This document shows positions 35,574-44,424 of a DNA stretch of 64,000 bases, piece after piece (the stretch's first letter is position 1; each line of letters begins with the position of its first letter). The notes beneath the pieces are model-generated. The model did no database searches and was not told the origin of the DNA. It saw only the letters and a list, made by a program, of their open reading frames with translations. This stretch comes from Noviherbaspirillum sp. UKPF54 (lineage in GTDB: Bacteria > Pseudomonadota > Gammaproteobacteria > Burkholderiales > Burkholderiaceae_D), in contig NZ_CP040128.1 of the NCBI RefSeq assembly GCF_007874125.1, positions 3,224,001-3,288,000 of the forward strand, written 5' to 3'. Made by a program: the position numbers and the translations under genes.

Positions 35574-36343
35574 TTGAACTCTAGCGCGATAACATACTTG
35601 TCGCCTTCTCGTCGGCGTTGTCCCAGCAAATTCAACAGATTTGCCAGCCGTTCTTCCTGCCCCTCTTCCGCTTCCGCCTTTCCGGAAAACTGCAATCGTC
35701 CATTGGTCACCGTGCCATGACCGCTTAATAACATCGGACCTTTGATCGTCTTCAATGTTAGTTGCGCCTGCGCACCATGCCAGTCCATTATCATTTGGTA
35801 AGCGCCCAGTGGTTTGATCGGTGACAGACGCGACGCAATGTCGTCCATTTGCAAGGTCGTCGTCCCGTTCACATTTACGGCATTACCTTGTCGCATCAAC
35901 TGCAGCGGCGTCCACGACAACCGCATCTCTCCAGACGGCCGTATCGTATTCAGCGGCGCACCCAATCCCGCCAATCTTTCCGCCGGCAAATAAACCGAGT
36001 CTGCACTGGCCAGCCATTGGTGCCATGTTCCCGTTATCTTCAGCGGCTGTGCCAGCGCCGCTCTGTTTTCCAGGTCCAGGTCGACCTGTCCCAGCAATAC
36101 CATCGGCGACAAGCGCCACGAAAAGCGCCCCGGCAACAGTGGCGTGACCGGATCATTGCCACTCGGCGCGCCGCCGATGAAGGCGGAGCCGCGCCACAGC
36201 GTGCCTTGGGGATCGCCCAGGGTCAGGCGTCCGCCGGTCTGCTTCTCCAGCAAGACCGCCATCCAGGCTGCCGGGCAAAAGGCGATGAAAGTCAGTGCCA
36301 CAGTGACTATTCCCGCCAGTAACCATATCACGAGGCGTCGCAC
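35570..36343 (-). CDS. gspN: Type II secretion protein GspN
   Basis: The 257-residue protein has one N-terminal membrane helix (LVIWLLAGIVTVALTFIAFCPAAW) and a periplasmic beta-rich domain with GDPQGTLWRGSAFIGG, typical of the T2SN family. GspN is an accessory protein found in a subset of systems, including Burkholderia and Klebsiella. Its exact role is not settled. It starts 10 bases after gspM and overlaps gspD by four bases. Confidence 0.88.
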   Translation of the reverse strand: MRRLVIWLLAGIVTVALTFIAFCPAAWMAVLLEKQTGGRLTLGDPQGTLWRGSAFIGGAPSGNDPVTPLLPGRFSWRLSPMVLLGQVDLDLENRAALAQPLKITGTWHQWLASADSVYLPAERLAGLGAPLNTIRPSGEMRLSWTPLQLMRQGNAVNVNGTTTLQMDDIASRLSPIKPLGAYQMIMDWHGAQAQLTLKTIKGPMLLSGHGTVTNGRLQFSGKAEAEEGQEERLANLLNLLGQRRREGDKYVIALEFK

Positions 36344-36353
36344 CGGATCTGCC

Positions 36354-36869
36354 TTACTGGGTCGACTCGCTGCGCTGCTGCCGCAAGGTCAAGGTCGCGT
36401 TCACGGTGTCGGCTTTGGCCTGCGCATCCACGTTGGCATCGACTACGGACAGGCGCGCGCTCTTCTGCATTTCGGTCAGCCAGTCGACGATGCCGGAAAA
36501 TGACGCACCGTTCAGCTGCACCTTGGTCAGTTCGCCCGTCACGATCACGCTTTGCGGTTTCAGGCCGCGGTTGTTGAGCGCGCTTTCGATGCTTTCCCTG
36601 GTGACTGCTGCAGCGGGCGCGGAGCCCTTGCCGGCGAGCGCACCGGCTTCTTTCGACAGTGCCTGCACCTCGGCGGCCTGCTCGCGCAGGGCCGGCAATT
36701 TTTTTTCCATGTCCTTGCGGCCGCTGAGCGCAGGATCGATCAGCAGCGCATAAAACAGGCCAAGAACGATCACCGCGAAGGCGGCCGCCAGCAGGCTGCG
36801 CTCGCGCGGGTTGCGTTCTTGCCAGAACGTTGCGAACTTTACGTTCAGTGCATTCAGGGTCGGATTCAT
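36354..36869 (-). CDS. gspM: Type II secretion protein GspM
   Basis: The 171-residue protein has a short cytoplasmic N-terminus ending in NPRE, a single membrane helix (RSLLAAAFAVIVLGLFYALLI), a coiled-coil stretch and a small ferredoxin-like C-terminal domain. I chose the ATG at 36869 because GGAG lies six bases upstream and it overlaps the gspL stop as ATGA; a longer form from 36890 is possible. GspM partners GspL in the inner membrane. Confidence 0.9.
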   Translation of the reverse strand: MNPTLNALNVKFATFWQERNPRERSLLAAAFAVIVLGLFYALLIDPALSGRKDMEKKLPALREQAAEVQALSKEAGALAGKGSAPAAAVTRESIESALNNRGLKPQSVIVTGELTKVQLNGASFSGIVDWLTEMQKSARLSVVDANVDAQAKADTVNATLTLRQQRSESTQ

Positions 36870-38116
36870 CGGGCGCTCCGGATCTGCCACACGCCGGTGT
36901 CCGGCTGAGAAATCGATAAATTGCGCGCGGCCAGCGCATTGCGCACCGGCTCGACGGGTACCGAGCTGCCCGGCTTGAGCTTCACCGTCAGGCTGCGGTC
37001 GTGGTACTCGAGCGCAGCAATCGGCGAAGCGCCCGGCGCGACGCCGCGCATCACATCGCCGACGGCGGCCGCCAGCGCAAGGAAGTCGTCCGGTGCGATT
37101 TGGCCGGATTCACGTTGCGCGGTCGTCATCTTTTGCCGCATTTGCGCTAGCGGATCGACGATGACCTGATCTTTCGGGAACGTGCTTCGATAGGTCTGGA
37201 TCATGCCCGCGCGCAGCGCCTCCGCTTCCCGCTTCAGGCGCAGCCATTCGATATTCAAGCCAAGGGCGTTAATCGCCAGTAATGCCGCCGCCAGCGCCAG
37301 TGGCCAGCGCCAGGGACGCCAGTTGAATTGCGGTCCCGCCGCACCTGCCAGCCCGCTCATCAGGTCCAGCGACACATCGGCCGCCCCGCCGATCCACTGC
37401 GTCCAGCTGTCGGGAGCGAGCTTGATACGCTCTTCCTGCGCGGGAACGAGGTGCAGCGAATCCTGGTAGTCGCGCAGGCGCGACTGCGGCACGTACAGCG
37501 TCAGCACCGCCTGCGGCACAAGTGCCGTCAGCGACTGGATCACGTCGAAGGCGGCCGACTCCGGCTGGTCGGCCATGATCGCCAAGCCGATCCCATCCTG
37601 CTCGGCTAGGCGCGCCGCGACTTCGATATCCTCGCCCTGCTCCGTCACGGCGGCGCTCACACCGTCGCCCGCGAAGGGCAGGCATAATTGCGACGGCAGG
37701 GCCGACACGCGGCGCGCGCCGAGCGCATGCAGGGTCCTGGCCAGCAATTCCAACCAGCTGCGCTGCACCACGCCGACCGTGCGCAAGTCGTGCAGCGTGT
37801 CGCCGGCCACCACCACGCACTCGGCCGGATCGCTCATCAGGTCATCTTCCACCAGATTGGGCAGCGCGGCCCTGAGCTTGGCGGGCGGCAGCGGCGGCAC
37901 TTTCACGCGCAACAGCGTCACGTCGCTGGCGGCAAGCAACAGCACCACCTGCTGCGCTTTTCCAACCGGCTCAGCCAGTTCCGACAGAGCGGCCACGCCT
38001 TCGCGTTCGACCGCGCCGCCATTGGAGGCAAACGCGTATTGGCAGTACAGGGGCATGCCCGGTCCCAGGCTGTCTGCGGCGGCCTTCGATGGTAGGCGGA
38101 TGTATAGTGTGCTCAA
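36866..38116 (-). CDS. gspL: Type II secretion protein GspL
   Basis: The protein has 416 residues: an actin-like cytoplasmic domain (1-245), one membrane helix (about 270-290, WPLALAAALLAINALGLNI) and a periplasmic ferredoxin-like domain (SLTVKLKPGSSVPVEPVRN). It recruits GspE to the membrane. The start appears to be TTG (TTG-AGC-ACA) with GAGAC upstream; no ATG precedes the conserved part. The stop overlaps gspM. Confidence 0.9.
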   Translation of the reverse strand: MSTLYIRLPSKAAADSLGPGMPLYCQYAFASNGGAVEREGVAALSELAEPVGKAQQVVLLLAASDVTLLRVKVPPLPPAKLRAALPNLVEDDLMSDPAECVVVAGDTLHDLRTVGVVQRSWLELLARTLHALGARRVSALPSQLCLPFAGDGVSAAVTEQGEDIEVAARLAEQDGIGLAIMADQPESAAFDVIQSLTALVPQAVLTLYVPQSRLRDYQDSLHLVPAQEERIKLAPDSWTQWIGGAADVSLDLMSGLAGAAGPQFNWRPWRWPLALAAALLAINALGLNIEWLRLKREAEALRAGMIQTYRSTFPKDQVIVDPLAQMRQKMTTAQRESGQIAPDDFLALAAAVGDVMRGVAPGASPIAALEYHDRSLTVKLKPGSSVPVEPVRNALAARNLSISQPDTGVWQIRSAR

Positions 38117-38150
38117 GGGCGTCTCGTTCTTTCTTGTTCTTCGCTCACTG

Positions 38151-39143
38151 CTAGCTCTCGCGGATCCAGATTATCTGGGTCGTCGGCAAGGCGCCGGAAC
38201 CGCTGCGCTCGATCAGCGACTGCATCTGCATTCCCGCCCGGTTGAGGCGTACATTCCCGTTCACCAGAAAATAATTGGTGCTCACCGTGAGCTGCTGCTT
38301 GTCCGCAGCATCGATGGTCTTGCCTTGCAAGCGCTGCTCGAAATCCGGCACATCCTTGAACCACGCCGATTCTCTTGCAGCAACAAGCGCCGTTGCTTCG
38401 GAAAGTGACAGTGTACCAATTCTAGCTGCCAATACCTCCGCGGGTGCGGTATTCACATTGATCTTGGTCGATTGCGGGAGTACCACGATAAAGTCCTTGA
38501 TCGCGGCAAGCGCCTCCGGGGTGAAGTCGGGAACCGCGAGCAGGTCATCGACTTGCAGAATATCGAGCGGCTTTTTCGACGAAGAACTGGAAACGGGTGC
38601 CGCCGGCGTTGCCGGGTTCGTGCCGGTTGCTGCAACCGGCGCCGCAGCCGCCTGGGCCGTGGCCATCATGTCGGCCGCTGCCTGCGCCAGCGACGGATTC
38701 TGGCGCGTCAGCGACAGCAGGCGCGCGAAGGCGGCCACTTCGGCGGGATTGGCCTTGCCCTGCTGCGCGAGATTGGTGAGGTTGAAGCGCGACTGCGCAT
38801 CGACGATTCCGCCGGACAGCGATGCATCCCCCGCCTCTCCGCTCGCTTCCTTGTTTTCCACGTACTCGTCGAGCCGCGTCTCGGCCAGCGGCACCGCCCA
38901 CGGCTCGCCGAGATGGTCCACGCGCGAATGCCGCGCATCCTCGCGCAGGATCAGGCGGCTCCAGTCCAGCGCACCGCGCAGGATCCACTGCTTCTGCAAT
39001 TGCAGGCGCTGGTTTTCGATGGCGCGCACCTGCACCTGCTGCTGCCAGAACAGGCTGGCGACGATGGTGATGGCCAGCGTCGTAAGCAGCAACGCGGTGA
39101 TGACCGCAACGCCTTGTTGACGGGGATGCCGGCGCGCTTTCAT
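38151..39143 (-). CDS. gspK: Type II secretion minor pseudopilin GspK
   Basis: The 330-residue protein has a pseudopilin N-terminus QQGVAVITALLLTTLAITIVASLFW. It is atypical in having V-x-V-I after the basic leader and no glutamate at +5, as is normal for GspK. The large alpha-domain insert is present, with the helix-hairpin part TKINVNTAPAEVLAARIGTLS. GspK caps the pseudopilus with GspI and GspJ. Its ATG overlaps the gspJ stop as ATGA. Confidence 0.93.
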   Translation of the reverse strand: MKARRHPRQQGVAVITALLLTTLAITIVASLFWQQQVQVRAIENQRLQLQKQWILRGALDWSRLILREDARHSRVDHLGEPWAVPLAETRLDEYVENKEASGEAGDASLSGGIVDAQSRFNLTNLAQQGKANPAEVAAFARLLSLTRQNPSLAQAAADMMATAQAAAAPVAATGTNPATPAAPVSSSSSKKPLDILQVDDLLAVPDFTPEALAAIKDFIVVLPQSTKINVNTAPAEVLAARIGTLSLSEATALVAARESAWFKDVPDFEQRLQGKTIDAADKQQLTVSTNYFLVNGNVRLNRAGMQMQSLIERSGSGALPTTQIIWIRES

Positions 39144-39763
39144 ACCGCACCCAGCAGGAAAATCTTTGTCATGCCGGTTTCATGCCCGTTCAGTTGCAGG
39201 ACGACCTGCAAGCCGACCGGCATGGCGACATTGCCCTGGGGCGTGGCTGCGGGCGGCGTGTTGCTGACGCCGGAACCGGAACTATTGCGGAATAACGAAT
39301 CGATGCTCATCTGCCCGACATCGGACTGCAGCAGGATGCCCGGCGCGGCATTCGTTTCGTCGATCGCCGCCTGCCACATCGAATCCAGTTCCGTCAGATC
39401 GCGTGTGGCCGGCGACTCGTACCGGCTCAGCTTGCCGTCGCGCAGGCGATAGACGACGACCTGCACGCGCGAAGGCTGGTTTTCCGCGAATACCGTGCGC
39501 ACCATCGTGACGCGCTGGGGCCCGGTCAGCAACGTGGCGTGCCCCGCGATATTCGACGGCTGGACGATATGCGCGCAATCGCTTTGCATCTGCGCGAATG
39601 CGAGCTGGATGCCCCGCGTCTGCTCCAGGTCCTGGGTCAGCGCCACCCGGGCGCGCACGATGGTGTCGAGCCCGCGCCAGCCGAGCACGGCGACGATCGC
39701 CATGACGGTAATGGCGACCAACAGTTCGACCAGCGTGAAGCCCCGGTTTTGACGGCTAGCCAT
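39140..39763 (-). CDS. gspJ: Type II secretion minor pseudopilin GspJ
   Basis: The 207-residue protein has the prepilin peptidase site RGFTLVELLVAITVMAIV, with the conserved Gly-Phe junction and Glu at +5. A globular C-terminal domain of GspJ type follows (WRGLDTIVRAR, QLAFAQMQSDC). It forms the tip complex with GspI and GspK. It overlaps gspI by eight bases. Confidence 0.94.
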   Translation of the reverse strand: MASRQNRGFTLVELLVAITVMAIVAVLGWRGLDTIVRARVALTQDLEQTRGIQLAFAQMQSDCAHIVQPSNIAGHATLLTGPQRVTMVRTVFAENQPSRVQVVVYRLRDGKLSRYESPATRDLTELDSMWQAAIDETNAAPGILLQSDVGQMSIDSLFRNSSGSGVSNTPPAATPQGNVAMPVGLQVVLQLNGHETGMTKIFLLGAV

Positions 39764-40139
39764 TGGACACCACCTGCGACAGCTTGATGATGCGGCGCTC
39801 CGGATTGCGCTCGTCGAACACGCTGACTTCGACGCGCCGGAAAAACGGGTTCGGGGTGGCGATCACTTCTTCTTCGCACACCAGCTTTAATTCGTCCTGC
39901 GGGCAGGCGAAAGAACGCTTGCCGAAGGCCGGGAATTCGCGCGCCAGACGGATTTGCGCCAGGCGGTTCTCGGCCGACCAGGTCGCCATCATCGATGCGC
40001 GCAGCGCACTGCTGTTTTGCGTCAGGCTGCCGACGGCGCGCAGGCTCGCGCCCAGCGCGGTGCCGACAACGACCAGCGCGACCAGTACTTCGAGCAGGGT
40101 AAAGCCGGCGGCGCGGCACGGTGAACGGTATGGTCGCAT
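39756..40139 (-). CDS. gspI: Type II secretion minor pseudopilin GspI
   Basis: The 127-residue protein has the prepilin site AAGFTLLEVLVALVVVGTAL with Gly-Phe and Glu at +5. The GspI-type sequence ATWSAENRLAQIRLAREFP follows. One base separates its start from the gspH stop. It initiates the pseudopilus tip. Confidence 0.94.
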   Translation of the reverse strand: MRPYRSPCRAAGFTLLEVLVALVVVGTALGASLRAVGSLTQNSSALRASMMATWSAENRLAQIRLAREFPAFGKRSFACPQDELKLVCEEEVIATPNPFFRRVEVSVFDERNPERRIIKLSQVVSNG

Positions 40140-40140
40140 G

Positions 40141-40653
40141 TCACTCCACCGTGAAGTGCCCGATACCGTCAGCGCGGATCGCCACGCTCGCGCCCTCGGT
40201 TGACATGGTCAGCATGAACGGCTTGTCGACCGGCTCGCGCCCGAACACGACGCGCAGCGGGTTGGCCGTTGCGGCGGCGGCAGGCGAAATGGAAAGCGCA
40301 ATCGGCGCGCGCTTGAATTCCCTTTCCCGCAGCAGGTCGTCCTGCGGCAGCGGCGACCAGGTGCTGTCGTCGAGGATCAGGAAACGGTAGCGCTCCGGCC
40401 CGGCTTCGAAGGCGACCGGGCGATTGCGCACGATCGCCTCGTCGCGCGCCAGCTGCATGAGCAGGGCGATGCGTTGCGCGTCGTCCTGTAACGCGCGCTG
40501 CTGGTTCGGAAGGGCGGTCAGGGTCACGACGCCGAGCATGATGCCGGCGATGACCAGCACGACCAGCAGCTCAAGCAGGGTGAAGCCGCGCGCCCGCGTG
40601 CGGTGCGCAGCGCGATGACAAGGATGGTACAAGGAGGCGCTTACAGTTCCCAC
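40141..40653 (-). CDS. gspH: Type II secretion minor pseudopilin GspH
   Basis: The prepilin motif [20 protein letters not shown] is followed by a GspH domain ([20 protein letters not shown]). No ATG precedes the motif at a sensible distance. GTG at 40653 overlaps the end of gspG by 13 bases and gives 170 residues; TTG at 40632 gives 163. I list the GTG form, but the start is uncertain. Translation is probably coupled to gspG. Confidence 0.88.
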   Translation of the reverse strand: MGTVSASLYHPCHRAAHRTRARGFTLLELLVVLVIAGIMLGVVTLTALPNQQRALQDDAQRIALLMQLARDEAIVRNRPVAFEAGPERYRFLILDDSTWSPLPQDDLLREREFKRAPIALSISPAAAATANPLRVVFGREPVDKPFMLTMSTEGASVAIRADGIGHFTVE

Positions 40654-41105
40654 GACCCGATATCGGCATCGACCCCGGTGCCGCCCGGCTGGCCGTCGGC
40701 ACCGTACGAAAACACGTCGACCTCGCCCTTGACGCCCGGCGACAGGTATTGATAGGCGTTGCCCCACGGGTCCTTGGGCAGCTTGTCGATATAACCGCCG
40801 CTCTTCCAGCCATTGGCTGCCGGCCCCGTGGTCGGCTTGGCGATCAGCGCCTGCAAGCCCTGTTCCGTAGTCGGATAGCGCTGGTTATCGAGCTTGTACA
40901 GCTTGAGCGCCTGCATCAAAGTGGCAATGTCTTGCTTGGCGGCGGTAATGCGCGCATCGTCGGTACGCCCCATCAACTTGGGAACGACCAGCGCGGCCAG
41001 AATCCCCATAATGACGACGACCACCATGATTTCAATCAGCGTGAAACCGCGGCTGATATGGCGCGAAAATGCGTTGCGGGAACGAAAAACCAGGTTATTG
41101 CGCAT
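40641..41105 (-). CDS. gspG: Type II secretion major pseudopilin GspG
   Basis: The 154-residue protein has the prepilin motif [20 protein letters not shown]. The calcium-site C-terminal region typical of GspG follows, including [16 protein letters not shown] and [16 protein letters not shown] chose the ATG at 41105 ([13 protein letters not shown]), which leaves a normal short leader peptide. The 46 residues encoded upstream look non-coding. It is the first gene of the leftward secretion operon, behind the palindrome at 41154-41174. Confidence 0.95.
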   Translation of the reverse strand: MRNNLVFRSRNAFSRHISRGFTLIEIMVVVVIMGILAALVVPKLMGRTDDARITAAKQDIATLMQALKLYKLDNQRYPTTEQGLQALIAKPTTGPAANGWKSGGYIDKLPKDPWGNAYQYLSPGVKGEVDVFSYGADGQPGGTGVDADIGSWEL

Positions 41106-41153
41106 AAAAATTATTTCTTTTGAAAGAATAAAGAAAACACCAGTATAAATCGC

Positions 41154-41174
41154 AATGCATGTCAGGAATGCATT
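41154..41174. promoter_or_regulatory. Palindromic candidate operator at the gspG promoter
   Basis: AATGCAT-GTCAGGA-ATGCATT is a perfect 7-bp dyad with a 7-base centre. It sits 6 bases upstream of the TATACT -10 box of the leftward promoter, so it covers the spacer and -35. A bound protein would block or replace -35 recognition. The regulator is unknown. Confidence 0.45.
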
Positions 41175-41405
41175 TGTATTATCAGAAACATTACTTCCGG
41201 AAAAACCATTCGCGATACGGCGATTTGGGAGGGATTTTGTCATTCATGACATGAAATGACAAAAAGCGTCAGGATAAAAGACAAAAGCAGTTCGGTTTTC
41301 CTGTCAGACCAGCAAGATGTGCTGGACAATGCCCTGCCGGAGGCGGGCAAGTTGCTTGCGATACGGAATATCTATGACTATGGGCAGCGCAAATAGTTTG
41401 CCTTT

Positions 41406-41422
41406 CGTGATCGGCGATCACG
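41406..41422. promoter_or_regulatory. Palindrome inside the presumed cupin promoter
   Basis: CGTGATC-GGC-GATCACG is a perfect 7-bp dyad. It lies between TTGCCT (41398-41403) and TTATTT (41423-41428), a 19-base spacer. Long spacers filled by a dyad are typical of MerR-type promoters, but no MerR gene is nearby. It could instead form an RNA hairpin followed by TTATTT. Confidence 0.4.
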
Positions 41423-41570
41423 TTATTTATCGCGTTGCGAAACGCTACCCTTCGAGGCCGGGCGCCCACTTGCGTCGTCGCATTTTCCTGTGACGCATGG
41501 AACAAACAAACCGTTGATGCAGTCTCGATAACACCGTTGCCGCCAATGCCGCTCGTGAAGGAGACCGCTC

Positions 41571-41900
41571 ATGTTGCACCATGCCACTTCCGGCGAACTG
41601 ATCGACGTTCGCCCGCTCGCAGAAAAATTGCGTCAGTCGATGTCCACCGCACTACTCAGGACGGACGATCTGGAAGTGATGCGCCTCGTTTTACCGGCGG
41701 ATAAGTCAGTGCCGGAACATCATGTCGCGGGAGAAATCACGTTGCTCTGCCTAGAAGGAACGGTCGAACTGCAGGCGCATGACAAGACGCAAGTGCTGCA
41801 GGCGGGCCGGATGATTTATCTTGCCGGCAACGTACCTTACGCGTTGCGCGCTCTCGAGGATGCGTCAGTGCTGATGACGATGCTGCGCAAACCGGAATAA
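41571..41900 (+). CDS. Small cupin-domain protein
   Basis: The 109-residue single-domain beta-barrel shows HHVAGEITLLCLEGTVELQ (cupin motif 1, with the H-H and E ligands) and the motif 2 region GRMIYLAGNVPYALRALED. The usual motif 2 histidine is replaced (VPYALRA), so metal binding may be altered. AAGGAG precedes the ATG. The function is unknown; such proteins often bind small molecules or act as anti-sigma or sensor modules. It is transcribed alone, divergent from gspG. Confidence 0.85.
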   Translation: MLHHATSGELIDVRPLAEKLRQSMSTALLRTDDLEVMRLVLPADKSVPEHHVAGEITLLCLEGTVELQAHDKTQVLQAGRMIYLAGNVPYALRALEDASVLMTMLRKPE

Positions 41901-41958
41901 TCGAAGCGCTCACCGCCTCGGCGCGAACTGCGCCACATGGAAAGCAACACGTGCGGAA

Positions 41959-42987
41959 TCAGGCCCGCTCGTCGCGCGGGTCGCGCGACAACAGGCTCTC
42001 CACCATGTCGCGCGGCGAACCGCCATCGAACAGCACCGCCGCGACGGCATTTGCAATCGGCATCTCAACCTGGTGTTGCGCCGCCAGCGCGCGTACCGCC
42101 TGCGCGCAGCGCACGCCCTCGGCGACATGGCCGAGTTCCGTCACGATCGTGTCGAGCTTCTTGCCCTGTGCCAAGCCAAGGCCGACCTGGCGGTTGCGCG
42201 ACAAGTCGCCGGTGCATGTCAGGATCAGGTCGCCGATGCCGGCCAGGCCCATAAAGGTTTCCGCGCGGCCGCCGAGCGCGATGCCGAGCCGGGTAATTTC
42301 GGCAAGCCCTCGCGTAATGAGCGCCGCGCGTGCATTGTGGCCGAGCCCCATGCCATCGACGACGCCGGTGGCGATGGCGAGGATATTCTTGACCGCGCCG
42401 CCAACTTCGACGCCGACCAGGTCGTCAGTCGAATAAACGCGGATGGCGCGCCCGTGCACGGCGCCTACCACCAGCTCGCGCAGCGCCGGCGAGTCCGACG
42501 CGATCGTCAAGGCGCACGGCAAGCCGCGTGCCACTTCCTGCGCGAAGGACGGCCCCGACAAGGCACCGAGCGCCACGTCCGCGCCCAGCGTTTCGCGCGC
42601 GATCTGATGCGGCAGCAGGCGCGTGTTTTCCTCGAAACCCTTGCACAGCCAAACCAGATTCGGGATCGGATGCGTCCGCAATTGCTGCGCCAGCGGGCGC
42701 AAGCCGGCGACCGACGATGCCACGATCAGGAGCGCCTGCGGATCGGCGGCCACATGCGCGACTGCCTCGTCAAAGTCGGAGGTGACCCGCAGGCCTTCGG
42801 GCAAGGCGAACCCGGGCAGGTAGGTCCCGTTCTCGCGTGAGGCTGCCGCCGCGCGCATCGCCTGCTCGTCGCGCCCCCACAGGAGGACCTGATGCCGGCC
42901 CGCCAGCGCGATGGCGAGCGCCGTACCCCAGGCGCCCGCGCCCAATATCGAGATTTTTACCGGCTGTGCTGCTGTTGACGCTTGCAT
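41959..42987 (-). CDS. gpsA: NAD(P)-dependent glycerol-3-phosphate dehydrogenase
   Basis: The 342-residue enzyme reduces dihydroxyacetone phosphate to sn-glycerol 3-phosphate for phospholipid synthesis. It has the Rossmann motif GAGAWGTA at 16-23, [18 protein letters not shown] and [14 protein letters not shown] with the catalytic lysine. GAGG lies upstream of the ATG. It closes the leftward secB-SH3-gpsA run, an arrangement common in Burkholderiales. Confidence 0.96.
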   Translation of the reverse strand: MQASTAAQPVKISILGAGAWGTALAIALAGRHQVLLWGRDEQAMRAAAASRENGTYLPGFALPEGLRVTSDFDEAVAHVAADPQALLIVASSVAGLRPLAQQLRTHPIPNLVWLCKGFEENTRLLPHQIARETLGADVALGALSGPSFAQEVARGLPCALTIASDSPALRELVVGAVHGRAIRVYSTDDLVGVEVGGAVKNILAIATGVVDGMGLGHNARAALITRGLAEITRLGIALGGRAETFMGLAGIGDLILTCTGDLSRNRQVGLGLAQGKKLDTIVTELGHVAEGVRCAQAVRALAAQHQVEMPIANAVAAVLFDGGSPRDMVESLLSRDPRDERA

Positions 42988-43046
42988 AAGTCGCTAACCT
43001 CTGTCGACCTCTGTTGATTTCCATTCCGGCGAACAGGCCTGGCGCC

Positions 43047-43493
43047 TTATTCGCCCCAGACGTCGGCGGCCCGCACGAAGCCTGCCTGCCCGTCGCGGTG
43101 GCGCACCTTGACCCACCCCGAAGCGCCCGCATCGACCAGTTCCAGCAGTACCCCCTTGTCGGCGGTGAAGACCAGCGGCGCTGCATCGTCGGCCGCCGCG
43201 CGGATCCTGGCGCTGGCAACCCTGACAACCAGGTGGCGTCGCGGCATCAGCCGCTTGGCCTCGACCCAGGCCATATCGCCCGCAGCATCGCGCACCTTGT
43301 TCCAGTCGCCGTAGGTCAGCACCACTTCGACCGGCATGCCGCGCGGCGCGACATACAGCTTGCGCCCCTTGGCCGACGGCGCGTCGTACATCACCGCCGG
43401 CGCCGCGCCGACCGACTTGAACTCGATGGCGGCCGTGGCACTGGCGACGGCAGACATCAACATGGCAAAAGCCACCAGACGTGGAAATTTCAT
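43047..43493 (-). CDS. SH3-domain (SH3b-type) periplasmic protein
   Basis: The 148-residue protein has a signal peptide (MKFPRLVAFAMLMSAVASATAA). Two bacterial SH3-like repeats follow: one from IEFKSVGAAPAVMYDAPS to WVEAKRLM, and one from VASARIRAAADDAAPLV to GFVRAADVW. Such domains bind peptidoglycan or cell-wall peptides. GGGAG precedes the ATG. It lies between secB and gpsA on the same strand. The function is unknown. Confidence 0.87.
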   Translation of the reverse strand: MKFPRLVAFAMLMSAVASATAAIEFKSVGAAPAVMYDAPSAKGRKLYVAPRGMPVEVVLTYGDWNKVRDAAGDMAWVEAKRLMPRRHLVVRVASARIRAAADDAAPLVFTADKGVLLELVDAGASGWVKVRHRDGQAGFVRAADVWGE

Positions 43494-43577
43494 GAATGCA
43501 CTCCCTCGGCATGTTCCGGCGCGCGCGGGCAGCCGCCCGGCGCATGTCTTTTTATTGGCCGGAATGCCGCTTGGCGA

Positions 43578-44078
43578 TTAATGCTTTGCAGGCGTACCGT
43601 CCGACATGACGATGCCGGAGCCGCCGCTCTGTTGTTGCTGCTGCTCTGCCAGAGCCTGCAGGCGCTGCTGGTAGAACGCTTCGAAATTGATTTCCGACAG
43701 GTGCACGGGCGGGAAGCCGGCGCGCGTGATAATGTCGGCGATATTGGCGCGCAGGTACGGATAGACGATGTTCGGGCAGCCGATGCCGAGCAGCGGGTCG
43801 AGCTGTTCGGCCGGGATGTTGGCGGCTTCGAAAATGCCGGCCTGCTTGCCTTCGACCAGGAAGGCGACCTTGTCCTTGGCCTTGGCGGTGACGGTGATGG
43901 TCACGGTCGATTCGAAAACGGTCGGGGCCAGCGCTTCGACGCCGACATCGACCTGCACTTCGATGTTCGGCGCTTCCTGCTCCAGGAACACGGCCGGCGA
44001 ATTCGGCTGCTCAAGCGACAAGTCTTTCAGATAAATCCGCTGGATCTGGAACACGGGTTGTTGGTTTTGGTCAGCCAT
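43578..44078 (-). CDS. secB: SecB, export chaperone
   Basis: The 166-residue protein is of typical length, with family blocks [16 protein letters not shown] and [21 protein letters not shown] followed by [10 protein letters not shown]. It holds preproteins unfolded and delivers them to SecA. The C-terminal tail is Gln-rich and short. GAAGG precedes the ATG. A terminator separates it from grxC upstream, so it probably has its own promoter. Confidence 0.97.
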   Translation of the reverse strand: MADQNQQPVFQIQRIYLKDLSLEQPNSPAVFLEQEAPNIEVQVDVGVEALAPTVFESTVTITVTAKAKDKVAFLVEGKQAGIFEAANIPAEQLDPLLGIGCPNIVYPYLRANIADIITRAGFPPVHLSEINFEAFYQQRLQALAEQQQQQSGGSGIVMSDGTPAKH

Positions 44079-44109
44079 GACATGCCTTCGAAGAAAATAA
44101 GATGGAAAA

Positions 44110-44129
44110 GGGACGGCGCACGCCGTCCC
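44110..44129 (-). terminator. Terminator between grxC and secB
   Basis: GGGACGGC-GTGC-GCCGTCCC (minus strand) forms a perfect 8-bp stem followed by TTTTCCATCTTATTTTC, a classic intrinsic terminator. It should end, or attenuate, the rhodanese-grxC transcript before secB. Confidence 0.8.
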
Positions 44130-44150
44130 CCGGTTGTTGAAGTGCCAAGT

Positions 44151-44414
44151 CTACGCGCCTTGCAGCAGCGGGTCCAGTTTGCCAGCCCGATCCAGCGCAG
44201 AGAGATCATCGAATCCGCCGACGTGGGTCTCGCCGATATAAATCTGCGGCACCGTGCGGCGGCCGGTTTTCTGCATCATTTCGGCGCGCTGCTCCGGCTC
44301 AAGGTCGACCCGGATTTTTTCGATATGCTCGACGCCCTTGGACTTCAAGAGGCGCTCTGCCATGGTGCAATACGGGCAAACAGCGGTGCTGTACATGAGG
44401 ACGCGTGCAGTCAT
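44151..44414 (-). CDS. grxC: Glutaredoxin 3
   Basis: The 87-residue protein has the dithiol active site C13-P-Y-C16, the cis-proline segment RRTVPQIYIG and the glutathione-binding HVGGFDDLSAL. It reduces disulfides with glutathione in the cytoplasm. GGAAAG precedes the ATG. The rhodanese gene ends 10 bases upstream, so the two are one transcript. Confidence 0.96.
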   Translation of the reverse strand: MTARVLMYSTAVCPYCTMAERLLKSKGVEHIEKIRVDLEPEQRAEMMQKTGRRTVPQIYIGETHVGGFDDLSALDRAGKLDPLLQGA

Positions 44415-44424
44415 GTCACTTTCC

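Larger units (their letters stand above)
41106..41570. other. Intergenic region between gspG and the cupin gene
   Basis: The 465 bases are AT-richer than their surroundings and hold the start signals of two divergent genes. A TATACT -10 box (41142-41147, minus strand) and a palindrome lie ahead of gspG. A second palindrome lies in the presumed cupin promoter. A leftward frame at 41269-41505 has no ribosome site or family features. The stretch 41175-41395 shows nothing else that I can name. Confidence 0.5.

Noticed and set aside
41269..41505. 78-codon leftward frame in the gspG-cupin gap
   Set aside because: No ribosome site, no family features, and it crosses the cupin promoter palindrome.
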